Assembly: GCF_900289175.1 (NCBI RefSeq)
Contig: NZ_LT985747.1
Location: forward strand, 2,197,912 to 2,261,911
Direction of reading: 5' to 3'
DNA from: Paenibacillus faecalis
GTDB lineage: Bacteria; Bacillota; Bacilli; Paenibacillales; Paenibacillaceae
DNA: 64,000 nt
Positions within the stretch are counted from its first letter, which is position 1. The number at the start of each line of letters is the position of its first letter. Of the stretch, positions 33,841 through 42,914 are shown piece by piece. The notes under the pieces are model-generated. The model was given only the letters and a program-made list of their open reading frames with translations, had not been told where the DNA came from and made no database searches. The position numbers and the translations under genes were made by a program.

Positions 33841-34248
33841 ACCTGGAATGGAAGATTTGACGGTAGAGGTGGAATCGATAAGCTATTATGAAGATAATAA
33901 GATATTCGCGAGTCGTTAGAAGAAATACACGTGTTTGTAGTAAAATTCACATCGTTACATCAAAATAAAGTAAGACCCTCCAAATTGGTTGGATTTACTT
34001 TCAATTGGAGGGGAGTTATATTGAGCTCTTAATTCGCCGTATTAAAATCTTGAGCAAAATCTTTTGTATTCTTGAATTTCTCTGGTAATTCATTGTTAAA
34101 TAAATGAATTTGTTTTTTTAACTCAATATGGGCTGGAAGGTTTGAATCGAATAAAGAACTATAAATATATTTTGTATTGTTGAGGGATAAGAACATACTC
34201 CCTGTTACATTCTTCATTAATCTTAATTGGAAAAGAGGTTTTGAATCA
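33841..34248. other. Intergenic after the cassette array
   Basis: Holds an imperfect hairpin CCCTCCAAATTG/CAATTGGAGGG (about 33974-34013) and, on the minus strand at 34029-34170, a short protein-like tail (HIELKKQIHLFNNELPEKF) that could be the end of a lost gene. No intact gene is seen. Confidence 0.4.
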
Positions 34249-34473
34249 ATGAATAGCAATATTATTTGGGGAATAGTATTATTAGCACTGAGTTTGTTTC
34301 TTAAGCCATTAATGGCAATGGTGGGGCTGAATGAAGGGTTGTTCGGATTGCACTGGCAAGGTGAAACTGTGTTTTCATTGAGTCCATTGTTAGTTCGGAT
34401 TATTCTAGCAGTAATTGGGGTTATCATGCTTATTATCGGCGGTATGCGAGTTGCACAGCAGAAGAATAAATAG
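34249..34473 (+). CDS. Small two-helix membrane protein
   Basis: 74 residues from ATG 34249, with AAGAGG upstream; a longer in-frame start at 34177 lacks a ribosome site. Two helices: IIWGIVLLALSLFLKPLMAMV and LLVRIILAVIGVIMLIIGG, with a short glycine-rich outside loop and a positively charged tail AQQKNK. No family is recognised. A terminator follows 90 bp later. Confidence 0.65.
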   Translation: MNSNIIWGIVLLALSLFLKPLMAMVGLNEGLFGLHWQGETVFSLSPLLVRIILAVIGVIMLIIGGMRVAQQKNK

Positions 34474-34561
34474 TTGAAAAGATAGAGATCACAACAATTG
34501 ATCTTGCTACAATATTGAACATTTATAACCAAGGTATTGAAGACCGCAAAAAATTATTATA

Positions 34562-34582
34562 ATCCCCAAACGGGGATTTTTT
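34562..34582 (+). terminator. Rho-independent terminator
   Basis: ATCCCC-AAAC-GGGGAT followed by TTTTT. Confidence 0.8.
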
Positions 34583-34858
34583 AATGTTCGTAGAACAAAA
34601 GGAGCCAGTGAGACTCTTTTTGTATTATCACGATTAACGAAATGTGAGACATCTCGTAAATCGATCAATTTAATTTTCACTAAGAAACACAACTCGAATT
34701 CTGTCGGGGGACAAGATCCTAGTCCGATTACCGATTAGATGAGTTTTTAATTATTTACACTTAAATTATTAAGCTAACATTCTCAAAATGATGAGTTAAT
34801 AAAGAACGAGTAGTAATTTAAGTTACATAAATTATCTGAAATAATCAATCCTTTTAAT

Positions 34859-34873
34859 TGAGAATTGTTATCA
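34859..34873. promoter_or_regulatory. Fur-box candidate
   Basis: TGAGAATTGTTATCA matches the Bacillus 7-1-7 Fur consensus TGATAATNATTATCA at all but two positions and lies 50 bp before the oxidoreductase start, so iron repression is expected. Confidence 0.65.
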
Positions 34874-34923
34874 TTTATTGTATATTAAAAACGATACATA
34901 TAATTGAGTACGGAGGATATATA

Positions 34924-35628
34924 ATGCAAATATACTGGACTAAAATAAATAAGATTATTGAAGAAACACCGGAGGTTAAAACGTACCTGCTCGACTGTCC
35001 GAAAGACTTTACATGGGAAGAAGGTTCCCACACCCACTTCGCACTGGAAGGTTTTAATGCCGGAGATAAACCAAACCGTGGCCTGATTCGCCACATGTCA
35101 ATCTCTACTTTACCGCACGAAAAATCAATCGGTATCACAACACGCATCAGAGAGCAATGCTCTGAGTTTAAAACGATTTTAAGAAATCTTAAAGTCGGCA
35201 ATGAGGTTGCCATATTTAAAACTCATTCGAATGTACCGCTCAAAAGAGAAGACAAAAATGTTTATCTGCTGTCATCAGGTGTCGGTCTGGCAACTTTCAG
35301 ACCGCTTGTTCTTGATTATTTCGAACGTGCTGATAGCGTCAATCAAATTCATTCCCTGAACATTGATTCATCAAGAGATTTCTTATTTACTGATATTTTC
35401 CAATCGGTTCCTGAAAAGAAGTTCACATCACAGTTCGTCGATAATCGTAAAGACTACTATGAAGAAGTGAAAAATCTTGCTAAAGACAAGGATGGACTTT
35501 TCTATGTTGTCGGCAGCGACGAATTCCTCGTTCAGAACATTGAAGTACTGCGTGAGCAGGGCATCAAGCCGGAACAGATTATGCTCGACAAGCGTGAACA
35601 ACAACTACATGAGTTTTTATCATTTTGA
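34924..35628 (+). CDS. Ferredoxin-reductase-type FAD oxidoreductase, iron-regulated
   Basis: 234 residues from ATG 34924 with CGGAGG just upstream. Fold of the FNR family: an N-terminal FAD-binding barrel with RHMSISTLPHEKSIGITTRI, where the flavin-binding RxxS motif reads RHMSIS, then a C-terminal nucleotide-binding half with VYLLSSGVGLATFRPL and FYVVGSDEFL. No iron-sulfur motif, so it is a stand-alone reductase. A Fur box in its promoter suggests reduction of ferric chelates or haem-linked electron supply under iron starvation. The local sequence is A+T-rich compared with neighbours, consistent with transfer. Confidence 0.82.
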   Translation: MQIYWTKINKIIEETPEVKTYLLDCPKDFTWEEGSHTHFALEGFNAGDKPNRGLIRHMSISTLPHEKSIGITTRIREQCSEFKTILRNLKVGNEVAIFKTHSNVPLKREDKNVYLLSSGVGLATFRPLVLDYFERADSVNQIHSLNIDSSRDFLFTDIFQSVPEKKFTSQFVDNRKDYYEEVKNLAKDKDGLFYVVGSDEFLVQNIEVLREQGIKPEQIMLDKREQQLHEFLSF

Positions 35629-35975
35629 TTTGTCAATTTAAGTTGTTTCGAAGCAGCAGAGTGGATTTATTGATCGATATAAAGTGATTAAGATTGAGAA
35701 CTAAATATGCATAATGTTCTAATAAAAGAGTTTAAAATAATATAAAACTACTGAGAAATATGGCTTTTGGATGTATATACCCTAAGCATATTTCTTTTCT
35801 ATTTGGATACATCTAACTTTTTGGCATTGTCTAGTCGTATCAAAAAAACTCCATATAGCCGTAGTTCCTGGCTAAGCATAAGATAACTAGACCGGTAAGA
35901 GTAAGTGGGAATCTTATCAGCAATGGACTAACAAACCTATTAAAATATGTTACACTATCCCATATTTGTGCATCC
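35629..35975. other. Intergenic, nothing recognised
   Basis: About 350 bp without a convincing gene or terminator; A+T-rich. Confidence 0.45.
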
Positions 35976-36255
35976 ATGGAGGAACTTATAAAACTGTAGA
36001 TCGTTGAGGACGATATTGGGATATTGCAAGAGTTATGCAAGATGAAGGGCATAAGCTTACGGAGTGTCATAACGGAGAAGAGGGCTTGCATTAAGCATTG
36101 TACGGCGAGTTCGATTTAATTATTTTGGATATTCCAGAAGCGGGAATTGGCATCGTTGAGCTCTATGTCCGTTATCTTCGGAAGAAGCTGTCTTCATGGC
36201 TTGCGGATCAATCCAAAGCGTAAGAGGTTTGGGCTACATGCTCAGAACAAACTAG
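35976..36255 (+). pseudogene. OmpR-family response regulator, collapsed
   Basis: ATG 35976 leads to an early stop, then IVEDDIGILQEL, a frame slip, DEGHKLTECHNGEEGL, stop, LYGEFDLIILDI and an abrupt jump to VELYVRYLRKKLSS and GLGYMLRTN, the recognition helix and end of a winged-helix domain. The second half of the receiver and most of the DNA-binding domain are missing. Confidence 0.75.
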
Positions 36256-36299
36256 GAGTTTTTCAAAGGGAAATCAAAGGATAGAGGGGAGATTAGTGC

Positions 36300-38045
36300 A
36301 TGAACCTTGTAAGACAGATGTTTAAGAACACCAGATTGACTATTTTATTGGCAGCAGGATTACTTATCTTGCTGATTGTAGGAGGTTTGTTATGGCAGAC
36401 CCAACATCAGTCAGAGAGCTTCGACGCATTGATTCAGAAGATGGCATTTGATACGCTTAAGGATGACCCTGAGAAACAGCTTTATTTTGACATGAAAAAT
36501 GTGGAGGGAATCCGATGGGACCCCACTAAGCTTACGGACCTGTCGGATGCCGATTACGAACAATTAAACGAAAAGAGAAATGGTTTTCTCAGAAAATTGA
36601 ATGACTATGATGCTGCCAAACTTTCCCCGGAAGACAAACTCACCTACGATATCCTCAAATGGGACCTAAGCGCTTCGCAGCAAGTATATAAATATAGGGA
36701 TTTGGACACGAATGACTACCTTTCCCTATCCATTTTCCCACCGTATTTCGCGAACAACTATCCGATTCGCAACCAGGCAGATGCAGAAAATTATATCGTT
36801 GCACTGAACGGGTTTTCGGATAAAGTCGCGCATGTCATAGATAGAATTCAAGACAGACGAGAGAAAGGTATGATCCCTGCTTCTGAATTTCTTAAGGAAA
36901 TGCTCACGAGTTACAGCAATTTGCGGAATACGAAACCGGAAGAAACGATTCTGTACAGTTTATATGAAGAGAAATTAACCAAGTTAAAACTCGATCCCTC
37001 CGAAGAGGAGAAGCTGAAAAAAGCATTAGCGCAAACTATAACCGATCATGTACTGGCTTCTTACGGCAGGCTTGCCGATGTAATCGAGAACGATCTTATG
37101 AAGCAAGCATCCGTGAGCCAAGGAATCTGGAATCAGCCGAGTGGCAGCGATTATTATTCTGCAAAGCTCAAACTTACTACGGGTACGGACCTCAGTCCTC
37201 AGGAAATTCATGAGATCGCTAAACTCAAGGTAGAAGAGATCATGAAAGAGCTAAGAAGCAGGGCTTCGGGTCAAGCACAGAGTACATCTGCAACCAAATT
37301 CCTAACCGAAGATGAATTGCTGCAAGCATTAGATAGCAGTCTATCAGATGCTACGCCCTACTTGTCCGATTGGTTTGAAGAGGAGCTTATCCCGGATCAT
37401 CCGGTGGACGTGCGGGACTATTCGGCTCTTTTCGCTTCGGCAGGTGGAATGTACATCCCCTTATCTATAGATGGTGATAGGAGCGGGAGATTTGTCATTC
37501 CGCTCGAAAACCCTACCTCCGAAGAAATGGTTAAAATGCTAGCGTTGCATGAGGGTATCCCAGGACATCACTTTCAATTTTCGATTCAATATGATCAACC
37601 AACCATTCCATTCATCCGCAAAATAATGATGACACCTGGATACGTAGAGGGATGGGCGGTTTATATGGAAAGCTTATGTGCGGAGAAGGGCTTGCTTGAT
37701 CGGGACACGGTACTACTCCGTTTGCTGGGTAATTCCATAGGCACAGTGTTAGATACGGGGATACATGAGCTGAGATGGACAAGAGAACAAGCTAATGCGT
37801 ACCTGGTAAGCATGATTGGAACGGAAATGAATGCGTGGATTGACAGCGCCATTGCTTTCCCTGGACAATCAACCAGCTATACCATCGGATATGATCAATT
37901 CCAATCCCTTCGAGAGAAGGCGAATAGCGAACTCGGGGACCACTTCGATATCAAGGCATTTCATTCCGTTCTTCTTCGAAACGGTAATATGCCATTCCAT
38001 ATACTGGAGGAGCAAATGGATCAATACATCCAATCCGTCAAATAA
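36300..38045 (+). CDS. DUF885-family membrane-anchored metallohydrolase
   Basis: 581 residues. A single N-terminal membrane helix (about 12-33) anchors a large extracellular domain. Zinc-site motifs of the DUF885 family are present: HEGIPGHHFQ near residue 418 and the glutamate in GYVEGWAVYME near residue 447, in the same order as M32/gluzincin-like enzymes. Probably a peptidase or carboxypeptidase. GGGGAG lies just before the ATG. It follows a collapsed response-regulator gene and ends at a strong terminator, so it is likely monocistronic. Confidence 0.87.
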   Translation: MNLVRQMFKNTRLTILLAAGLLILLIVGGLLWQTQHQSESFDALIQKMAFDTLKDDPEKQLYFDMKNVEGIRWDPTKLTDLSDADYEQLNEKRNGFLRKLNDYDAAKLSPEDKLTYDILKWDLSASQQVYKYRDLDTNDYLSLSIFPPYFANNYPIRNQADAENYIVALNGFSDKVAHVIDRIQDRREKGMIPASEFLKEMLTSYSNLRNTKPEETILYSLYEEKLTKLKLDPSEEEKLKKALAQTITDHVLASYGRLADVIENDLMKQASVSQGIWNQPSGSDYYSAKLKLTTGTDLSPQEIHEIAKLKVEEIMKELRSRASGQAQSTSATKFLTEDELLQALDSSLSDATPYLSDWFEEELIPDHPVDVRDYSALFASAGGMYIPLSIDGDRSGRFVIPLENPTSEEMVKMLALHEGIPGHHFQFSIQYDQPTIPFIRKIMMTPGYVEGWAVYMESLCAEKGLLDRDTVLLRLLGNSIGTVLDTGIHELRWTREQANAYLVSMIGTEMNAWIDSAIAFPGQSTSYTIGYDQFQSLREKANSELGDHFDIKAFHSVLLRNGNMPFHILEEQMDQYIQSVK

Positions 38046-38119
38046 AGGAGAGCAGGCCCCGGTATGGTTAAACGCACGCTGGTAGGAAGCGAAATCTATA
38101 GCATTAATTAAGCTACCAT

Positions 38120-38155
38120 CTCCCGTAAGTTCCAAGAACTTGCGGGAGTTTTTTT
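38120..38155 (+). terminator. Rho-independent terminator
   Basis: CTCCCG-AAGTTC pairs with GAACTT-CGGGAG, followed by seven Ts. Confidence 0.9.
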
Positions 38156-38262
38156 ATATTGCTCGTTATAATTCATACAGATTGTAACCTTTTAGAAGTC
38201 ATGGATATCTAATTAGTAAGATTGATTTTATAAGAAAGTTCGATGTGAAGGGAGGTTATTCT

Positions 38263-38564
38263 TTGGCACCGGAGACAGAACAGGAATTAGAGGTTAAGCT
38301 CGCCAAGAGAGGAAACCATGAAGCATTCATCAAATTGATTAAGCCATTGGAATTGCAAATGTACAACATAGCAAAGGTCATTCTAAGGCATGATGAGGAT
38401 TGTGCAGATGCCATGCAGCATTCAACATTCCAGTCAAGATCAGTGCAGCGGATCGTGTAAGTTTAAAGTCTGAAGAACCTAAAATCCATGATGATATCCA
38501 TATGAGCATTGACAACTTAACCATTACTCCGGCTACCATGCAATTAATTGTAAGTATTCGGTAG
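38263..38564 (+). pseudogene. ECF sigma factor fused by deletion to a DUF4179-type anti-sigma tail
   Basis: TTG 38263 after GGGAGG gives APETEQELEVKLAKRGNHEAF and LQMYNIAKVILRHDEDCADAM, the first 60 residues of an ECF sigma factor (region 2 start). The sequence then passes directly into AFNIPVKISAADRVSLKSEE and MSIDNLTITPATMQLIVSIR, which looks like the middle of an extracellular DUF4179-type anti-sigma domain. A deletion has removed the rest of the sigma gene and the membrane part of its partner. The same gene pair survives better at 45.6-47.2 kb. Confidence 0.75.
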
Positions 38565-38619
38565 ATCAGGACAGGGCCTTAAAGAGTTGAATCAATCCAT
38601 ATAGGGAAAAGTTTAAGAG

Positions 38620-38665
38620 AAAAGAGCGAGTAGGAATGGTTAACCAACCCTGCTCGCTCTTTTCA
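38620..38665 (+). terminator. Strong terminator
   Basis: AAAAGAGCGAG and CTCGCTCTTTT form a perfect 11-bp stem, with an inner GTTAAC palindrome in the loop. It works in both directions. Confidence 0.9.
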
Positions 38666-38945
38666 CTATTAGATTAAAATGAACAGGTCCTCTAGTATTG
38701 GTGACTTCCGTAAAGCATTTATTGAGTTTTAATGGTACCAATATCAAGGATCAATTTACTGGCAAGATTTACTTTTTATAATGTATGGGAGAATATACCT
38801 ATAAAAAATAAGTACAAAGTGGTAATATATTCTTATTATTGGTAAGTTTAATTGGTATTTAGGGTCTATAAGACCTATAAAAAGTAGAAAACAGCTAAAT
38901 TCCCATGGGAAACAAGTACATACATCAGTCGAGGGAGAAAGAGAA

Positions 38946-39187
38946 AATAAAGAAATTAGCTTTAATATCATTAAAAAAGAATATTGGCTGCTAGCATGAT
39001 GGAACAGGATCTGCTGTAGTAGCAAGTGAAAAAGCAACGGCGGAAGTTTTACTGAATACGAAGAAGATGAAATTTCCGGATGCAGAGCCGTTCTAGGATG
39101 ATGGTTCCATTTCGCTTCCTTTCGGAAGCCTTAGGGGCAAAAGTGTCCTACTCCAAGAAAGGAAAAATAGCACAGGTTGGGATCTAA
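38946..39187 (+). pseudogene. Copper amine oxidase-like stalk domain relic
   Basis: Scattered frames read KKLALISLKKN (signal start), VVASEKATAEVLLNTKKMKF with PDAEPF and a stop, then PFRFLSEALGAKVSYSKKGK followed by IAQVGI. This is the stalk (Cu-amine-oxidase N-terminal-like) domain common in Paenibacillus surface proteins. Several frameshifts and an in-frame TAG show decay. Confidence 0.7.
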
Positions 39188-39301
39188 AGTAAAGATCATA
39201 GGGTGGACATGACGACTGGACACACGGCCGCTTTATGAATCTTTTCAAATTCTGAATTTAGGGATTGACATAAAGAGAGAGGTTGAACTCTCGTTTTATG
39301 T

Positions 39302-39347
39302 GAACTTCTAAACAGAAGTTCAGAGGTAAGGTTTACGCAAAACCTTA
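39302..39347 (+). promoter_or_regulatory. Two adjacent leader hairpins
   Basis: GAACTTCT-AAAC-AGAAGTTC (39302-39321) and TAAGGTTT-ACGCA-AAACCTTA (39327-39347) are both perfect 8-bp stems, 5 bp apart. They lie in the leader of the surface protein after a TTGACA box (about 39264). They may stabilise the mRNA or control translation. Confidence 0.55.
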
Positions 39348-39378
39348 AAATGCGAATCTAGAAAAAGGAGAACAAGAA

Positions 39379-42228
39379 ATGAGGAAAGCGAAAAGGAGTA
39401 GGAGGGTATCATTGTTTCTATCAGCCAGTCTCCTACTAGCAAGTTTACCATTCGGGGAAGGGAGGGCTTCCGCTACTGACAACACGGATACGGTTACAAA
39501 TAGTATACCGTTGTCGGTCTCCGAGGATAGCCAAAATGCTATAGCTGCTGAAGAGGTGCTCTTTTCGAAACCAGGTAACTTAAAAGCAACGACGACAGAG
39601 CATCAGATTAGTGCTACTTGGGATGCAGTAGAAGGTGCACAGAGTTATACGATGACCTTAGACGAGAATATCGTTTATAACGGTCCAGAACCAAGCTTCA
39701 TTTACAAGAGTGCCTTTCCGAATACGGAGTATGAGATCGCAGTTTGGGCTAATGATCACGTCGGTACACCAAGCGAACAATCAATATTGACTGTGAAAAC
39801 CAAAGAGATGTTGACACCTTCAAATCCAATGAATTTTAGAGTCACTACAGATGAAACTTCGCTTACTGTTAGATGGGAACCTGCAGAAAGGGCTACGAGT
39901 TACGTGGTTGCCGTAAACGACCAGGAAGTTTATAGAGGGAATGATCTTTCTTACAAATACACGGGCTTAACACCAAAAACGCGTTATGCTGTAGAAATCT
40001 GGTCTGTCAATGAACATGGAACAAGCGGCAAACAGCTTAATACAGTAAATACAAAGGATCCTGATAAACTACCAGCTCCAACCAACTTGAAGGTTGAATC
40101 AACTTCAAATTCAATCACACTTTCCTGGGATCCCGTTGAGGGAGCAAATACATACCTCGTTCAAGAAAAAAATGACTTGGTGTATCAAGGACCAAACACC
40201 ACTTTCACGTTAGAAAATCTGAACCCGGGTCAACCTTATTTCTTTTATGTGTACGGGAGGAATAATTCCTCAAATATTACGGTGGAGGGAGAGCCCGGCA
40301 GAATCACGGGGGTAACAAAAAGATTACCAGCACCAACTAACTTCGTAGCCATACCTCAATCAACTTCAGTTCATTTATCATGGGATCCTATTGAGAATAC
40401 GAATGCGGTAGAGTACTTTTTGAAGCGTGGAAAAAAAATCATTTATGAGGGTCCTCTAACTACATTCATTGACACAGGTTTACAGGAAGGTGAAACTTAT
40501 AATTACACTCTAATCGCATTGGTTGATCACACATATAGTAATCAAACTGAAACTAATACGACTACTCTAATTACACAACTTCCATACCCTACAAATTTCC
40601 GAGTGACAAATCTAGAATATAATAAAGTTCGCTTAGAATGGGATGCAGTTGAAGGTGCGGATGAATACGAGATTACCCGAAATGGGCGAACTATCGGTAT
40701 TCCAAAAGGCACCTGGTGGGTAGATACAGTGGATATGGATTTTTATGGGTCGACTTTCACCTATAGAGTAGCAGCCCTTAAAAATGGAGTGAATGGTAAA
40801 GAAGCTATGAAAGAGGTAACGGTTCCGAAGGAGCCTATTCCAGGCGAAGTACCGAGTGGTACTTTTGAGCTGAAAGCCGATCGGATCTATCACGACACAG
40901 TCGACCTGAGCTGGAATCAAGTCACAGGCGCTACATATTATGATGTATATCAGGATGAAACAAATAAAGTATGGTCAGGTACGTTAAACACACTAACCGT
41001 TGGAAATGTGGGTCCGGAAGAAAGTCATACCTTTAAGGTAGTGGCTGGCAATGAAAGTGGTACTATAGAATCCAACATCATCAGTGTAAAGACACCATCG
41101 GCTCCACAAAACATCGTTATTACCCCAGCACAGCCGAAGAAAGGAACCATCACTTTCGACTTCAAAGTTATCGATGGTGCTGTGATGTATGTCGAGCGTA
41201 ATCCACAAACCAAGTATACGCCTGTAGGTGATGGAACCTATCGTAAATCATACGTTAACTCTGCTACGGGCGAGAGTCATAACGATGTAATTGTTTCCCC
41301 AGTCAATGGCAAGCTGAATTTTGCTGAGACAGATGTAGATCCTAACCGGAAATACAACTATGCTATCGTTGCTGCTGTGAAGAATGCTGAGGGAACAGAA
41401 ACTGTTGTAGCCAAAGAAGAAATCAGTGTGCACACACCTGCTGATGGTAGTGGGGCGACGGTTCCAGGGACTATTGTCGATCCAGGTACTGGCGGTGGTA
41501 CAACACCGACTGAACCTGGTACCGGGGGAGGAAACACACCAACACCAGATCCTGGAACTGGTAGTGGAGGTGGCACAACACCGACGACTCCAACAACACC
41601 AGGAACTGATGGGGCAGATAACAATACGGTAACAGTTCCAGGAAGCATTGGTGACAATGACGCTGAAATTATTCCTGAAGAAGGTACAACAAGCTTTTCG
41701 GATATCGATAAAAGCTATGCAAAGGAAGCCATTCTTTATCTAGCATCAAAAGGAATTGTTAAAGGTTACCCCGATGGAACATTCGGGATTAAGAAAAAAG
41801 TAACCAGAGCAGAATTTGCAATCTTCTTAAACCGTGCCCTGGGATACACGTTATCATCTCCGTATGCTGGTACTTTTAAAGATATTGACCCACAAGCCTG
41901 GTATGCATCAGAGCTTAACTCTGCAATAAGTAATGATATCGCTAAAGGTTTTAATGATAATACCTATCGTCCAAATTTAGTTATTTCAAGAGAACAAGCT
42001 GCAAGCATGCTTTCAAACGTGTTGGTCAAAAACGGATCTTCACTGTCATCTGAAGTTCAATATGAAGATCAAGAAAACATTGCAAGCTGGGCAAAAGAGA
42101 GTGTGGCACTTGTTACCCAAGAGTCCGTGATGAAAGGGTATCCTGGAAACAAATTCATGCCAAAACGTTCCTTGAGTCGAGAAGAAGCAGCACAACTAAT
42201 CTATAATTTGATCAAAAAGATAAAGTAA
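39379..42228 (+). CDS. Large FN3-repeat S-layer-anchored surface protein
   Basis: 949 residues. A signal peptide (1-32, ending GRASA) is followed by six clear fibronectin type III domains at about 65-142, 148-226, 232-313, 316-398, 402-482 and 494-572, each with the ITxSWDxVxGAxxY core, then a divergent seventh (575-690). A Gly/Thr/Pro-rich linker (about 695-760) precedes three SLH domains (FSDIDKSYAKEAILYLASKG; FKDIDPQAWYASELNSA; NIASWAKESVALV), which bind pyruvylated cell-wall polymer. No catalytic domain is seen, so it is probably an adhesin, matrix or spacer protein. AAAGGAG precedes the ATG; it is a single-gene unit with its own terminator. Confidence 0.93.
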   Translation: MRKAKRSRRVSLFLSASLLLASLPFGEGRASATDNTDTVTNSIPLSVSEDSQNAIAAEEVLFSKPGNLKATTTEHQISATWDAVEGAQSYTMTLDENIVYNGPEPSFIYKSAFPNTEYEIAVWANDHVGTPSEQSILTVKTKEMLTPSNPMNFRVTTDETSLTVRWEPAERATSYVVAVNDQEVYRGNDLSYKYTGLTPKTRYAVEIWSVNEHGTSGKQLNTVNTKDPDKLPAPTNLKVESTSNSITLSWDPVEGANTYLVQEKNDLVYQGPNTTFTLENLNPGQPYFFYVYGRNNSSNITVEGEPGRITGVTKRLPAPTNFVAIPQSTSVHLSWDPIENTNAVEYFLKRGKKIIYEGPLTTFIDTGLQEGETYNYTLIALVDHTYSNQTETNTTTLITQLPYPTNFRVTNLEYNKVRLEWDAVEGADEYEITRNGRTIGIPKGTWWVDTVDMDFYGSTFTYRVAALKNGVNGKEAMKEVTVPKEPIPGEVPSGTFELKADRIYHDTVDLSWNQVTGATYYDVYQDETNKVWSGTLNTLTVGNVGPEESHTFKVVAGNESGTIESNIISVKTPSAPQNIVITPAQPKKGTITFDFKVIDGAVMYVERNPQTKYTPVGDGTYRKSYVNSATGESHNDVIVSPVNGKLNFAETDVDPNRKYNYAIVAAVKNAEGTETVVAKEEISVHTPADGSGATVPGTIVDPGTGGGTTPTEPGTGGGNTPTPDPGTGSGGGTTPTTPTTPGTDGADNNTVTVPGSIGDNDAEIIPEEGTTSFSDIDKSYAKEAILYLASKGIVKGYPDGTFGIKKKVTRAEFAIFLNRALGYTLSSPYAGTFKDIDPQAWYASELNSAISNDIAKGFNDNTYRPNLVISREQAASMLSNVLVKNGSSLSSEVQYEDQENIASWAKESVALVTQESVMKGYPGNKFMPKRSLSREEAAQLIYNLIKKIK

Positions 42229-42246
42229 TATTTCAACAAAGGTTAA

Positions 42247-42279
42247 GGCAGCCGATCCATCATACCGGCTGCCTTTTTT
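42247..42279 (+). terminator. Rho-independent terminator
   Basis: GGCAGCCG/CGGCTGCC stem over 11 nt, followed by TTTTTT. Confidence 0.9.
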
Positions 42280-42374
42280 ATTCTAGATGGGAAGGAAAGT
42301 TCGAACATCATTGAAATTACCTCCAGACTGTGAACCGTTGTGGTTTTAGGCATTTTGCCGGGACGGATACGGTG

Positions 42375-42671
42375 TCAGGAAAGAATGTTCATAGCGGTCT
42401 GAATGTTTTTTAGATCAAGCTGAATTTGCTCTGGAATATGGTAGGGATGGTATAGGCCCCGCTGCATCAAATAGTTTGTTATCTTTTCATGGGAGTCTAT
42501 AGCTTCGTCGAGCTGTTTCATCAAAATTTGCTTGAGTTCTGGGGTGGCACATTCAGTCACGGCCATAGCGTAGTTTCTAACTGCACTCTTGGCGTTCATC
42601 AAAAAGTCCATTGCGATCACTTCATCGGTCAGTATATGAAGCCCTGTTATGTGTTCTATTATTGGATTCAT
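42375..42671 (-). CDS. yraD: CotF-like spore coat protein, YraD-type
   Basis: 98 residues of the CotF (ferritin-like four-helix) family: TDEVIAMDFLMNAKSAVRNYA near residue 16 and LMQRGLYHPYHIPEQIQLDL near residue 68. Last gene of a five-gene operon with the same order and sizes as B. subtilis yraG-yraF-adhB-yraE-yraD. Members are sporulation-expressed, coat-like proteins. The two CotF-like genes of this operon (here and 44048-44434) share the plan MDFL..AK..VRN.A and a YHPY/FHPYE motif. Confidence 0.85.
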   Translation of the reverse strand: MNPIIEHITGLHILTDEVIAMDFLMNAKSAVRNYAMAVTECATPELKQILMKQLDEAIDSHEKITNYLMQRGLYHPYHIPEQIQLDLKNIQTAMNILS

Positions 42672-42681
42672 GTTTTATCTC

Positions 42682-42882
42682 CTATAGGGTCACTTTAGAC
42701 AGCACTCCACTAAGTTCTTGAAGCTGCTGTTGTGATAATTGCACATCTTGTTGCAAAATTTGCTTGAGTTCAGGATCGGTTACCAGAACTTGCATGGTCT
42801 GGGATTTGGTCATGCAAACCGTCTTGAATGCAGCCATTTCATGAACCTCCAACATCTCATGTAAAGCGTAATTGGAATTCAT
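42682..42882 (-). CDS. yraE: Small spore-coat-associated protein, YraE-type
   Basis: 66 residues, helical: NYALHEMLEVHEMAAFKTVC then LVTDPELKQILQQDVQLSQQ. It pairs with the CotF-like gene that follows it 10 bp later. A paralogous pair (44447-44689 with 44048-44434) sits on the other side of the dehydrogenase. Its position and size match B. subtilis yraE. Confidence 0.82.
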   Translation of the reverse strand: MNSNYALHEMLEVHEMAAFKTVCMTKSQTMQVLVTDPELKQILQQDVQLSQQQLQELSGVLSKVTL

Positions 42883-42914
42883 TTTTTATTTTCCTCCCGT
42901 ATGTCTATCCATAT

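Larger units (their letters stand above)
38666..39378. other. Intergenic with stalk-domain relic and leader hairpins
   Basis: Contains the copper-amine-oxidase-like relic (38946-39187) and the promoter/leader of the large surface protein (39262-39378). The A+T-rich part 38700-38945 has no recognised feature. Confidence 0.5.

Noticed and set aside
34029..34532. 167-codon minus-strand frame
   Set aside because: Most of it is antisense to the two-helix membrane protein at 34249-34473; only the last 45 codons look protein-like, too little to call a gene.
41358..41657. 99-codon minus-strand frame rich in Val/Pro/Gly
   Set aside because: Antisense image of the Gly/Thr/Pro linker of the FN3/SLH protein.
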